NCBI GenBank assembly: GCA_026001145.1
Contig: BNZN01000024.1
Location: 1-9,725, forward strand
Source of the DNA: Clostridia bacterium
Lineage (GTDB): Bacteria > Bacillota > Clostridia > Oscillospirales > Ruminococcaceae
DNA length: 9,725 nucleotides
Reading direction: 5' to 3'
Shown here: positions 1-5,020 of the stretch, one piece after another
Position numbering within the stretch: position 1 is the first letter of the stretch
Layout: every line of letters begins with the position of its first letter
Made by a program: the position numbers and the translations under genes
The notes under the pieces: model-generated
The model's input: only the letters and a program-made list of their open reading frames with translations
Told to the model about the DNA's origin: nothing
Databases searched by the model: none

Positions 1-104
1 ATGCAAAGTTTTGATTGTACCCCCAGAGTCTTTACAACAGGGCGTTGTGGATGAAAGTTTGTTCAGAGCCCAATGCTTTGAGATGAAAAAGGGAAGCATT
101 TTAA
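1..104. other. Unassigned sequence upstream of truncated pyrH
   Basis: No part of the UMP kinase N-terminal half (KLSGE and GGGN-type motifs, DYMG before MLAT) can be found here in any forward frame. The pyrH frame has stops at 12-14, 84-86 and 102-104. Another forward frame (from position 2) stays open into the pyrH region but resembles nothing I recognise. It may be the edge of a rearrangement, an assembly join or a foreign fragment. Confidence 0.4.
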
Positions 105-593
105 ATGCTTGCAACTGCGATGAATGCCACAGTCCTTTATGATGTTTTTCTTGGGCTTGGAGTTGACGTGAAGCTTCAGATGGTCGTTTCGATGCCAGAT
201 ATCGCCGAGTGTTATGTGCGAGATAAGGCGGTAAAATATCTTAATCAGGGGACAGCTGTTATTTTTGGTGGAGGGACAGGAAGTCCATATTTCTCAACAG
301 ATACAGCTGCTGTGCTAAAAGCAATAGATATTGATGCGGAGATCATATTCAAAGCAACACACTCGACTGACGGAGTTTATAACAAGGATCCTGCTAAGTT
401 CTCTGATGCCACTAAATACGATAGCATTAAGTTTGACGAAGTGTTTCAAAATGATCTTAAGATAATGGATTTGGCAGCTGTTGCCCTGTGTGTGGAACAC
501 AAGATCCCGGTGTTGGTATTTGGGGTTAAAGACCCTAAAAATATCACAAGGGCGGTTTGCAAACAAAGAATGGGAACTCTAATTAGTACTTGA
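105..593 (+). CDS. pyrH: UMP kinase, N-terminally truncated (likely broken gene or assembly junction)
   Basis: UMP kinase phosphorylates UMP to UDP in cytoplasmic pyrimidine nucleotide synthesis. The 162 residues match the C-terminal two thirds of the amino-acid-kinase fold: MLATAMNA at the very start, GGGTGSPYFSTDTAA (55-69), the KAT motif (83-85), DGVYNKDP (89-96) and a normal C-terminus ending MGTLIST. Family members are about 235-240 residues, so about 75 N-terminal residues with the phosphate-binding KxSGE and GGGN loops are missing. The stop codon at 102-104 directly precedes the first ATG, and there is no SD site in front, so this ATG is an internal Met codon rather than a true start. 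The following frr gene is the usual neighbour (pyrH-frr-uppS-cdsA). Identity is sure; functionality is doubtful because the enzyme is normally essential. An assembly error or a second intact copy elsewhere would explain it. Confidence 0.85.
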   Translation: MLATAMNATVLYDVFLGLGVDVKLQMVVSMPDIAECYVRDKAVKYLNQGTAVIFGGGTGSPYFSTDTAAVLKAIDIDAEIIFKATHSTDGVYNKDPAKFSDATKYDSIKFDEVFQNDLKIMDLAAVALCVEHKIPVLVFGVKDPKNITRAVCKQRMGTLIST

Positions 594-608
594 AGACGAA
601 GGAGAAGG

Positions 609-1166
609 ATGATGACGGAGATATGCAAACAGTTTGATGTTAATATGGGAAAAGTTGTTGCGAATTTGGTTAAAGAATATGCAATGATGAGGGTTGGACG
701 TGCGAATCCTGAGGTGCTTGCTAAGGTTGTTGTCGATTATTACGGAGTTCCGACTCCTTTGCAGCAGATGGCGGCGATCAGCGTTTCTGAAGCTAGGATC
801 CTCGTTGTTCAACCCTGGGATAAATCATCACTGAAAGAAATTGAAAGGGCAATTCAAGCCGCTGAAATTGGAATCAACCCGGCAAACGATGGAAATGTGA
901 TTAGAATTGTGTTCCCACCGCTGACTGAAGACAGGAGAAAAGAAATTTCCAAAACAGTTCACAAAGAGGCAGAAGAAGCGAAGATTGCGATCAGAAACGT
1001 CAGAAGAGACGGGATGGAAGCAATTAAAGAGCTCAAAAAGGAAAATGAAATCACAGAAGATAATGTTAAGCTTTATGAAAAAGAAATGCAGGGGTTGACG
1101 GATAAATATTGCAAAGAGATTGATGTTATGTGTGAAAAAAAAGAAAAAGAAGTAATGGAGATGTGA
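609..1166 (+). CDS. frr: Ribosome recycling factor
   Basis: With EF-G, this factor splits post-termination ribosomes so that subunits can be reused. The 185-residue length is typical of the family. Visible hallmarks are RVGRANP (28-34), VDYYGVPTPL (42-51), NPANDGNVIRI (90-100), PLTEDRRKE (104-112) and RNVRRD (129-134). A Lys/Glu-rich C-terminal helix completes the three-helix-bundle domain. An AAGGAG lies at 599-604. Two adjacent ATG codons (609 and 612) are possible starts: 609 puts the RxGRA arginine at residue 28, as in the E. coli and B. subtilis proteins, while 612 has the better SD spacing. It follows pyrH by 15 nt and precedes uppS by 3 nt, so all are presumably cotranscribed. Confidence 0.97.
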   Translation: MMTEICKQFDVNMGKVVANLVKEYAMMRVGRANPEVLAKVVVDYYGVPTPLQQMAAISVSEARILVVQPWDKSSLKEIERAIQAAEIGINPANDGNVIRIVFPPLTEDRRKEISKTVHKEAEEAKIAIRNVRRDGMEAIKELKKENEITEDNVKLYEKEMQGLTDKYCKEIDVMCEKKEKEVMEM

Positions 1167-1169
1167 TTT

Positions 1170-1874
1170 GTGTCAATTAATGTGCGGCACATCGCGATTG
1201 TTATGGACGGTAACCGGAGGTGGGCCCAAAACAGAGGCATGTCAATAGAGCAGGGGCACAAAGAAGGGATGAAAACCTTCCAAAAAGTGATTGATTGGTG
1301 CTCCGAAGCGGGGCTTGGATATTTGACAACCTATGTTTTTTCAACCGAGAATTGGTCGCGATCCAAAGCCGAAGTGGATTTTTTGATATCGATGATTGTT
1401 GAGAATTTCTCTAAATATCGCGAAGAAGCCTTGAAAAAGGATGTTAGGGTTCGTGTTTTGGGAACCAAAGAGCGGTTATCAGATGAACTGAAAAGTGCGG
1501 TTCGTGCAATTCAAGAGGACACAAAAAAATGTACGGGGCTTAACCTGAATTTGGCCTTTAATTATGGCGGAAGACTAGAGATTGTTGAAGCAGCTAAAGC
1601 GATTTCGGTAAAAGTTTTGTTAAGGGAAATAAGCATAGATGAGATAGATGAAGATTTGCTTGCAAGTCACATGTATACCAAGGGAATTCCGGACCCAGAG
1701 CTGATTATTCGCACGGGTGGTGAGCAACGGGTTTCTAATTTTCTCACATGGCAGAGCATCTATTCCGAATTTGTTTTTTTGGACGTTTTGTGGCCAGATT
1801 TCAAACCTGAAGAGCATCTGAAATTCGCGCTTTCGGAGTTTGAAGGCAGAAACCGAAGATATGGAGGAGGTTAA
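1170..1874 (+). CDS. uppS: Isoprenyl transferase (undecaprenyl diphosphate synthase)
   Basis: This enzyme adds cis-isoprene units from IPP to farnesyl-PP, making the C55 lipid carrier for peptidoglycan and wall polymers. The 234 residues carry the family motifs in order: HIAIVMDGNRRWA (7-19, with the catalytic Asp13), TYVFSTENWSRS (54-65), NLAFNYGGR (127-135), and PDPELIIRTGGEQRVSNF (174-191) with the Mg-binding and IPP-binding residues. WPDF and GRNRRYGG close the protein. The start is GTG at 1170, with GGAG about 9 nt upstream inside the frr end. It sits next to cdsA, as is common, and its substrate route begins with dxr, ispG and ispE in the same window. cis-prenyltransferase family membership is certain; the exact chain length made is inferred. 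Confidence 0.96.
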   Translation: MSINVRHIAIVMDGNRRWAQNRGMSIEQGHKEGMKTFQKVIDWCSEAGLGYLTTYVFSTENWSRSKAEVDFLISMIVENFSKYREEALKKDVRVRVLGTKERLSDELKSAVRAIQEDTKKCTGLNLNLAFNYGGRLEIVEAAKAISVKVLLREISIDEIDEDLLASHMYTKGIPDPELIIRTGGEQRVSNFLTWQSIYSEFVFLDVLWPDFKPEEHLKFALSEFEGRNRRYGGG

Positions 1875-1881
1875 AAGGGCG

Positions 1882-2688
1882 TTGAAACAGCGTTTGATTT
1901 TCTCCGTGGTTGGGCTTTTGTTGTTTGGCGTTGTTTTGTGTTTTCTTAAAAGTTGGGTTTTCAACCTGGTGATAGCAATAGTTTCGGTCATGGCGATTTG
2001 GGAACTAAACAGAGCAGTTTTCAAGGGTATTTGTCGCTCAGTTGGGGTAATTTGTTGTGTCCCTGCTGTTTCGTTTTTGTTTTTTAAGAAGTTCGAAAGT
2101 TACATGCTTCCAGTTGGTTTTGTGTTTCTGCTTTGTGTTTACGTTTATTTGCTTTTTGACAGAAAAGCGGTAACCGTCCAGAATGGATTGTTTGTTTTTA
2201 GCGCGTCGCTCGGCATTTCTTTTTCTTTTTTTTCACTAGTGTGTTTACGGGATGTTTTACCAGAAAAATCTAAGCTTTTGGGAATTCTTTTGGTTTGTGC
2301 TTCTGCGTGGCTGACTGATACGTTTGCCTATCTTGTTGGTATTTCGGTTGGCAGACATAAGTTTTTCCAAGATGTTAGTCCCAAAAAGACCTGGGAAGGC
2401 GTGATTGGCGGGGTTTGCAGCTCGGTGGTTTGCGGAGTTGTTATGTATTTTTGTTTTAGAAAAGCTTGTGGACTTCCTGAAGTTGGAATTTTGAAATTGA
2501 CAGTGTTTTTGTTGGTGTCTTCGGGATTGGCAGTTTTTGGAGATCTTTTTGCGTCGCTTGTAAAAAGGCAGAGCAATATAAAGGATTTTGGTGCCATTAT
2601 GCCAGGGCATGGCGGCGTGTTGGATAGGTTGGACAGTTTGGTTTTTGTGGCTCCTTATTTTTACCTTGTGGCGAGTGTGATTAAATGA
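1882..2688 (+). CDS. cdsA: Phosphatidate cytidylyltransferase (CDP-diacylglycerol synthase)
   Basis: An integral membrane enzyme that makes CDP-diacylglycerol from CTP and phosphatidate for phospholipid synthesis. The protein is mostly hydrophobic with several predicted membrane helices. The C-terminus shows the CdsA signature SLVKRQSNIKDFGAIMPGHG followed by GVLDRLDS, and SPKKTWEG lies earlier. Start choice: the frame is open from 1840 and has TTG at 1840, ATG at 1861 and TTG at 1882. AGGAGG at 1865-1870 lies 11 nt before the TTG at 1882, and translation from there begins MKQRLIF, as in many CdsA proteins, so 1882 is preferred (268 residues). The SD overlaps the uppS stop, implying translational coupling. 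The last codons (from 2666) are part of a 19-bp sequence repeated in front of dxr. Confidence 0.93.
   Translation: MKQRLIFSVVGLLLFGVVLCFLKSWVFNLVIAIVSVMAIWELNRAVFKGICRSVGVICCVPAVSFLFFKKFESYMLPVGFVFLLCVYVYLLFDRKAVTVQNGLFVFSASLGISFSFFSLVCLRDVLPEKSKLLGILLVCASAWLTDTFAYLVGISVGRHKFFQDVSPKKTWEGVIGGVCSSVVCGVVMYFCFRKACGLPEVGILKLTVFLLVSSGLAVFGDLFASLVKRQSNIKDFGAIMPGHGGVLDRLDSLVFVAPYFYLVASVIK
2666..2684 (+). repeat. 19-bp direct repeat, left copy (end of cdsA)
   Basis: TTGTGGCGAGTGTGATTAA encodes the last residues of cdsA. An identical 19-mer lies at 3133-3151, immediately before the dxr GTG codon. The next seven bases agree at 5 of 7 (ATGAAAG versus GTGAGAG). This looks like a target duplication from an insertion between two genes that once overlapped at cdsA-stop/dxr-start. 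Confidence 0.85.
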
Positions 2689-2767
2689 AAGCAAATGCGC
2701 CTATTTCCATTATTTTCCGAGCATTACGAAATCAGAACGCCTTTTGCGCAAGTCGAAGATTTTTGTT

Positions 2768-2796
2768 TTGATTTGCAGCACAAACTATGTTATAAT
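2768..2796 (+). promoter_or_regulatory. Sigma-A-type promoter for the small toxin-like mRNA
   Basis: The -35 is TTGATT (2768-2773), followed by exactly 17 bp, then a perfect TATAAT (2791-2796) preceded by TG at -15/-14 (TGTTATAAT, extended -10). Transcription should begin around 2803, just before GGGGTAGG. It is the best promoter on the + strand of the window. Confidence 0.8.
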
Positions 2797-2831
2797 ACTC
2801 CGCGGGGTAGGTCCTGCTTAAAGCGGCCTGG

Positions 2832-2858
2832 TCAACTTCCTTTTCGAAAGGAGGTTGA
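2832..2858 (+). promoter_or_regulatory. Hairpin sequestering the ribosome binding site of the small ORF
   Basis: The AAAGGAGG at 2847-2854 is a full anti-16S match, 9 nt before the ATG at 2864. The preceding TCAACTTCCTTT (2832-2843) pairs with AAAGGAGGTTGA (2847-2858) to form a 12-bp stem with one G-U and a 3-nt UCG loop, burying the whole SD. Such occlusion is typical of type I toxin mRNAs, whose translation must be unlocked by processing or refolding. Confidence 0.75.
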
Positions 2859-2863
2859 AGTTT

Positions 2864-2938
2864 ATGGAATTTATTATTCTCTTGCTGAAATTAATTTTAA
2901 TTCTGCTCGAAATATATATGTTCATAACAAAAAAATAG
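2864..2938 (+). CDS. 24-residue hydrophobic peptide, candidate type I membrane toxin
   Basis: I do not recognise a named family. The peptide starts MEFIILLL, has a single continuous hydrophobic helix of about 20 residues and ends FITKK. The only charged residues are E2, K9, E16, K23 and K24. The first four are seven apart and so line one helix face. This resembles TisB of E. coli, where D5, K12, Q19 and K26 have the same spacing and an antiparallel charge-zipper dimer has been proposed. In an antiparallel pair here, E2 would meet K23 and K9 would meet E16. Support for expression comes from its own extended -10 promoter at 2768-2796, a perfect SD at 2847-2854 hidden in a hairpin, and a convergent antisense RNA over the mRNA 3' region. 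The likely role is an inner-membrane-acting toxin. A small regulatory membrane peptide is the alternative. Confidence 0.7.
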   Translation: MEFIILLLKLILILLEIYMFITKK

Positions 2939-2977
2939 GCCGCCGACCCAGCAGATAACGCTGGGAAAAGCGGTCTA
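2929..2977 (-). terminator. Intrinsic terminator of the antisense RNA
   Basis: On the - strand, an inner stem CCCAGC/GCTGGG (2960-2965 with 2947-2952, 7-nt loop) is extended by an outer stem of 8 positions (2970-2977 with 2936-2943, one mismatch in this orientation). A run of seven T (+ strand A-run 2929-2935) follows immediately. The + transcript can form the same hairpin, with a G-U in place of the mismatch, but has no T-run after it. Termination is therefore expected only on the - strand. Confidence 0.7.
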
Positions 2978-3002
2978 AACACAACTTGTGACTAGGCCGC
3001 CG
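2936..3002 (+). repeat. Duplicated TAGGCCGCCG element
   Basis: The 10-mer TAGGCCGCCG occurs at 2936-2945 and again at 2993-3002. Both copies complement the core of the 5' arm GCGGCCTG (2823-2830). The 5' end of the mRNA thus has two possible 3' partners, allowing alternative folds. The second copy can also form a local hairpin with GCGAGCCTA (3010-3018). Confidence 0.6.
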
Positions 3003-3033
3003 TCGAAAAGCGAGCCTACCCCTCTTTGAGTCC

Positions 3034-3062
3034 ATTGTAGCACAACAACACAAAGATGTCAA
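3034..3062 (-). promoter_or_regulatory. Strong sigma-A-type promoter for the antisense RNA
   Basis: Read on the - strand, there is a perfect TTGACA (3062-3057), a 17-bp spacer, and TACAAT (3039-3034), preceded by TG one base upstream (TGCTACAAT, extended -10). It faces the toxin promoter at 2768-2796 and is closer to consensus at -35, as expected if the antitoxin is made in excess. Confidence 0.8.
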
Positions 3063-3132
3063 AAATTTAAAAAACGACCTGACCAAGCATTCCGAAATTC
3101 AAAAGAAACAAATCAAGGATAGGACAAACTTT

Positions 3133-3151
3133 TTGTGGCGAGTGTGATTAA
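3133..3151 (+). repeat. 19-bp direct repeat, right copy (in front of dxr)
   Basis: Identical to 2666-2684. The bases GATTAAGTGA here recreate a cdsA-like end (Val-Ile-Lys-stop) overlapping the dxr GTG start. This suggests the two genes overlapped by 4 nt before the intervening cassette arrived. Confidence 0.85.
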
Positions 3152-4300
3152 GTGAGAGTGAAAAAAATTATTGTTGCAGGTTCAACCGGATCCATTGGGC
3201 AACAGACTTTGGCGGCAGCCAGGTATTTGGGGATGCGTGTGTGCGGGCTTTTGGCTCATTCGAGCATAAAGCTGCTTGAAGACCAGATTCGGGAGTTTTC
3301 TCCGAGTTGTGCCGTGGTCGTTGACGAAGAAAAATGCAAAGAACTCAAGCTGAGAATAAAAGATTTGGATGTGTGCCTTTTGTGTGGCCCAGGCGCAATT
3401 GAAGAGATGATTGCAAAGGTGAAACCCGACATTGTGGTCAATGGTATCACCGGGATTGCCGGGTTGAGCTGCACCTTGGCAACAATAAGGGCAGGAAAGA
3501 CACTGGCGCTTGCCAACAAAGAATCACTTGTGGTTGCAGGGGAACTGGTAACGAGGCTTGCCAAAGAGCATTCTGTGCAGATTCTCCCGGTGGATAGCGA
3601 ACATTCTGCTATTTTTCAGTGTTTGATGGCAGGAACCGAATCAGAAGTGAAGTCTTTGATTTTGACGGCGTCGGGTGGCCCGTTTTTTGGCAAGTCCGGC
3701 GAGTTTCTTGAGAATGTTTCTGTCGAGCAGGTGTTGAAACACCCAAATTGGGAGATGGGGGAAAAAATTACAGTTGATTGTGCAACACTCATGAACAAAG
3801 GCTTCGAAGTTTTGGAGGCCGGTTGGCTATTTGGGGTTGATCTTGAAAAAATTAAAGTTTTAATTCACCCACAAAGCGTTGTTCATTCGATGGTGGAATT
3901 TGTTGACAATTCTGTTGTTGCGCAGATGAGTGTGCCAGATATGACGGGAGTGATTGCTTATGCGTTAACATTCCCCGAACGTGCGCAAAGCGTGATTGAC
4001 GAATTGAATTTGGGCAAAATTAAATCACTTGATTTCTTTGAAGTGGATGACAAGACTTTTCACGGGGTTTCTCTTGCAAGAAAGGCAGCGGCGCTCGGTG
4101 GGCTTTATCCGTGTGTGCTAAATGGGGCGAATGAGCAGTTGGTTGAGATGTTTTTGTGTCGCGAGGTCAAATTCGCTGCCATGGCCAAGATTTTGGATGA
4201 TTGTCTGGCGAATCTTAACCTTAAGAATGTTGAGATAAATGAAGAAAATATAATGTTTGCAGACGACCTGGCAAGAAAGTATGTTGTGAGCCATGTTTGA
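3152..4300 (+). CDS. dxr: 1-deoxy-D-xylulose 5-phosphate reductoisomerase
   Basis: Converts DXP to 2-C-methyl-D-erythritol 4-phosphate with NADPH, the first committed MEP pathway step, in the cytoplasm. At 382 residues it is near the usual length. The NADPH-binding GSTGSIG (10-16) and NKES (122-125) are present. Metal ligands appear as D148 and E150 in PVDSEHSAIFQ, and E219 in MNKGFEVLEA. The substrate and flexible-loop region HPNWEMGEKITVDCATLM (197-214) and IHPQSVVHSMVEF (238-250) are also intact. The start is GTG at 3152, lying right at the 19-bp repeat. It has no good SD, consistent with past coupling to cdsA, from which it is now separated by the inserted cassette. It overlaps the next gene by 8 nt. 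Confidence 0.96.
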   Translation: MRVKKIIVAGSTGSIGQQTLAAARYLGMRVCGLLAHSSIKLLEDQIREFSPSCAVVVDEEKCKELKLRIKDLDVCLLCGPGAIEEMIAKVKPDIVVNGITGIAGLSCTLATIRAGKTLALANKESLVVAGELVTRLAKEHSVQILPVDSEHSAIFQCLMAGTESEVKSLILTASGGPFFGKSGEFLENVSVEQVLKHPNWEMGEKITVDCATLMNKGFEVLEAGWLFGVDLEKIKVLIHPQSVVHSMVEFVDNSVVAQMSVPDMTGVIAYALTFPERAQSVIDELNLGKIKSLDFFEVDDKTFHGVSLARKAAALGGLYPCVLNGANEQLVEMFLCREVKFAAMAKILDDCLANLNLKNVEINEENIMFADDLARKYVVSHV

Positions 4301-4970
4301 CGCATTTTTGAAATGTTTGAAGTGCTTGGCAAAGGCAGTTTTCCCGCAGAGATGTGTTTTTTGCAGGGGGCTCGTTGAGGGCAATTTGGAGTTTTGTGGT
4401 GCGTGCGAGAAGAAGTTTGATGCAGTCAAAAACAGGCGAATGATTAGCTTTGATTATGGCGAAGTATATTTTGATGATTGTGTTGCGATGTTTAGTTATA
4501 TGCCCCCGGTTTCAAATGCTATTCGTGATTTTAAGTTTAGGAACAAACGGTCATATGGAGCCACTCTTGCCCACTTTATATCCAGTGTGATAGTTAAAAA
4601 TTACGCAGGTGCCAAAATAGATTGTTTGATGTTTGTCCCGGAGCAAGACAAAAGGATCAAACACAGTGAAATGTTGGCTGCGTGTGTTTCGAAATCCCTT
4701 AATATTCCGCTTGTTTGTGGTCTTGTTAAACTCAAATTGAACCAAAAACAGCACAAACTAAACCTGCAGAATAGGTTGAAGAACATCAAAGGAGCATATG
4801 ATTTGAAAGAATCCGGGATTGCGAAAGGCAAAACGATTTTGTTGATTGACGATATTGTGACCACTGGCTCAACACTGAATGAATGTTCGCGGATATTGAG
4901 GTTGGATGGCGCATCAAAGGTGTTGTGCGCTACGATTGCTGCAACGGCAGAGCTTGCCAAAAAAACTTGA
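4293..4970 (+). CDS. ComF-like phosphoribosyltransferase-fold protein
   Basis: A 225-residue ComF/GntX-family protein. The N-terminus has a zinc-ribbon-like pair of CxxC motifs (C21/C24 and C35/C38). The middle has the family's QKxLxxxxRxxNIKGAY-like segment (about 161-179, seen as QKQHKLNLQNRLKNIKGAY). The C-terminal phosphoribosyltransferase fold shows the PRPP loop ILLIDDIVTTGST (182-194). The usual RGFNQ-type motif is altered to RIKHSEMLA (121-129). In competent bacteria ComF (ComFC) helps DNA uptake and transformation; the role outside competence is not settled. The ATG at 4293 overlaps the dxr stop by 8 nt. Its position between dxr and ispG is where rseP commonly sits. Family assignment is confident; function is not. 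Confidence 0.85.
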   Translation: MFDAFLKCLKCLAKAVFPQRCVFCRGLVEGNLEFCGACEKKFDAVKNRRMISFDYGEVYFDDCVAMFSYMPPVSNAIRDFKFRNKRSYGATLAHFISSVIVKNYAGAKIDCLMFVPEQDKRIKHSEMLAACVSKSLNIPLVCGLVKLKLNQKQHKLNLQNRLKNIKGAYDLKESGIAKGKTILLIDDIVTTGSTLNECSRILRLDGASKVLCATIAATAELAKKT

Positions 4971-5020
4971 AACAAATTTGAGGAAGATAAACGCCTCGTT
5001 TTACTTGGGAGGGCAACGTT

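Larger units (their letters stand above)
2804..3022. repeat. Two-part inverted repeat bringing together the ends of the toxin-like mRNA
   Basis: GGGGTAGG (2804-2811) is the exact reverse complement of CCTACCCC (3015-3022). GCGGCCTGGTC (2823-2833) pairs with GACTAGGCCGC (2990-3000) over 11 positions with one G-U. The 5' end of the + transcript can therefore fold onto its own 3' end. Because the arms are inverted, the convergent antisense RNA also carries GGGGTAGG near its 5' end. Confidence 0.75.
2929..3027 (-). ncRNA. Candidate antisense antitoxin RNA (~100 nt)
   Basis: This RNA is predicted from the - strand promoter at 3034-3062 (start near 3027) and the hairpin plus T7 ending near 2929. 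It overlaps the last codons of the small ORF and the whole 3' untranslated part of its mRNA, the same arrangement as SR4/bsrG and RatA/txpA in Bacillus subtilis. Its 5' portion carries GGGGTAGG and GGCGGCCTAGTC, complementary to the 3' arms that the toxin mRNA uses to fold on its own 5' end. The antisense could therefore compete for those arms or form a duplex for RNase III. No ORF of note lies on it. Existence is inferred from promoter and terminator signals. Confidence 0.65.
2685..3132. mobile_element. Inserted ~450-bp cassette carrying a candidate type I toxin-antitoxin module
   Basis: This 448-bp stretch separates cdsA from dxr, genes that are otherwise contiguous or overlapping in this operon. 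It is bounded by the 19-bp direct repeats at 2666-2684 and 3133-3151. It has no transposase and no obvious terminal inverted repeats. Inside it are two convergent near-consensus promoters, a small hydrophobic ORF with a sequestered SD, large inverted complementarities and an intrinsic terminator on the - strand. A 12/13 imperfect repeat, AGCATT(A/C)CGAAAT, lies near each end (2720-2732 and 3086-3098). That it was inserted is inferred from the duplication; the mechanism is unknown. Confidence 0.55.

Noticed and set aside
2695..2958. 87-codon open frame across the cdsA-dxr gap
   Set aside because: It runs through the -35/-10 promoter, the SD hairpin and the small ORF in a different frame, has no SD, and its translation is of low-complexity, non-protein character. 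The 24-residue ORF explains the signals better.
2804..3022. 6S-like or riboswitch RNA as explanation of the structured spacer
   Set aside because: The convergent promoter, the antisense terminator and the SD-led hydrophobic ORF point to a toxin-antitoxin locus. No riboswitch consensus core was recognised, and the fold lacks the single long rod with a central bubble of 6S RNA.
4981..5004. GAGG/CCTC hairpin before ispG as a terminator
   Set aside because: The stem is only 4-5 bp with a long loop and a poor T-run, and ispG has no promoter after it.
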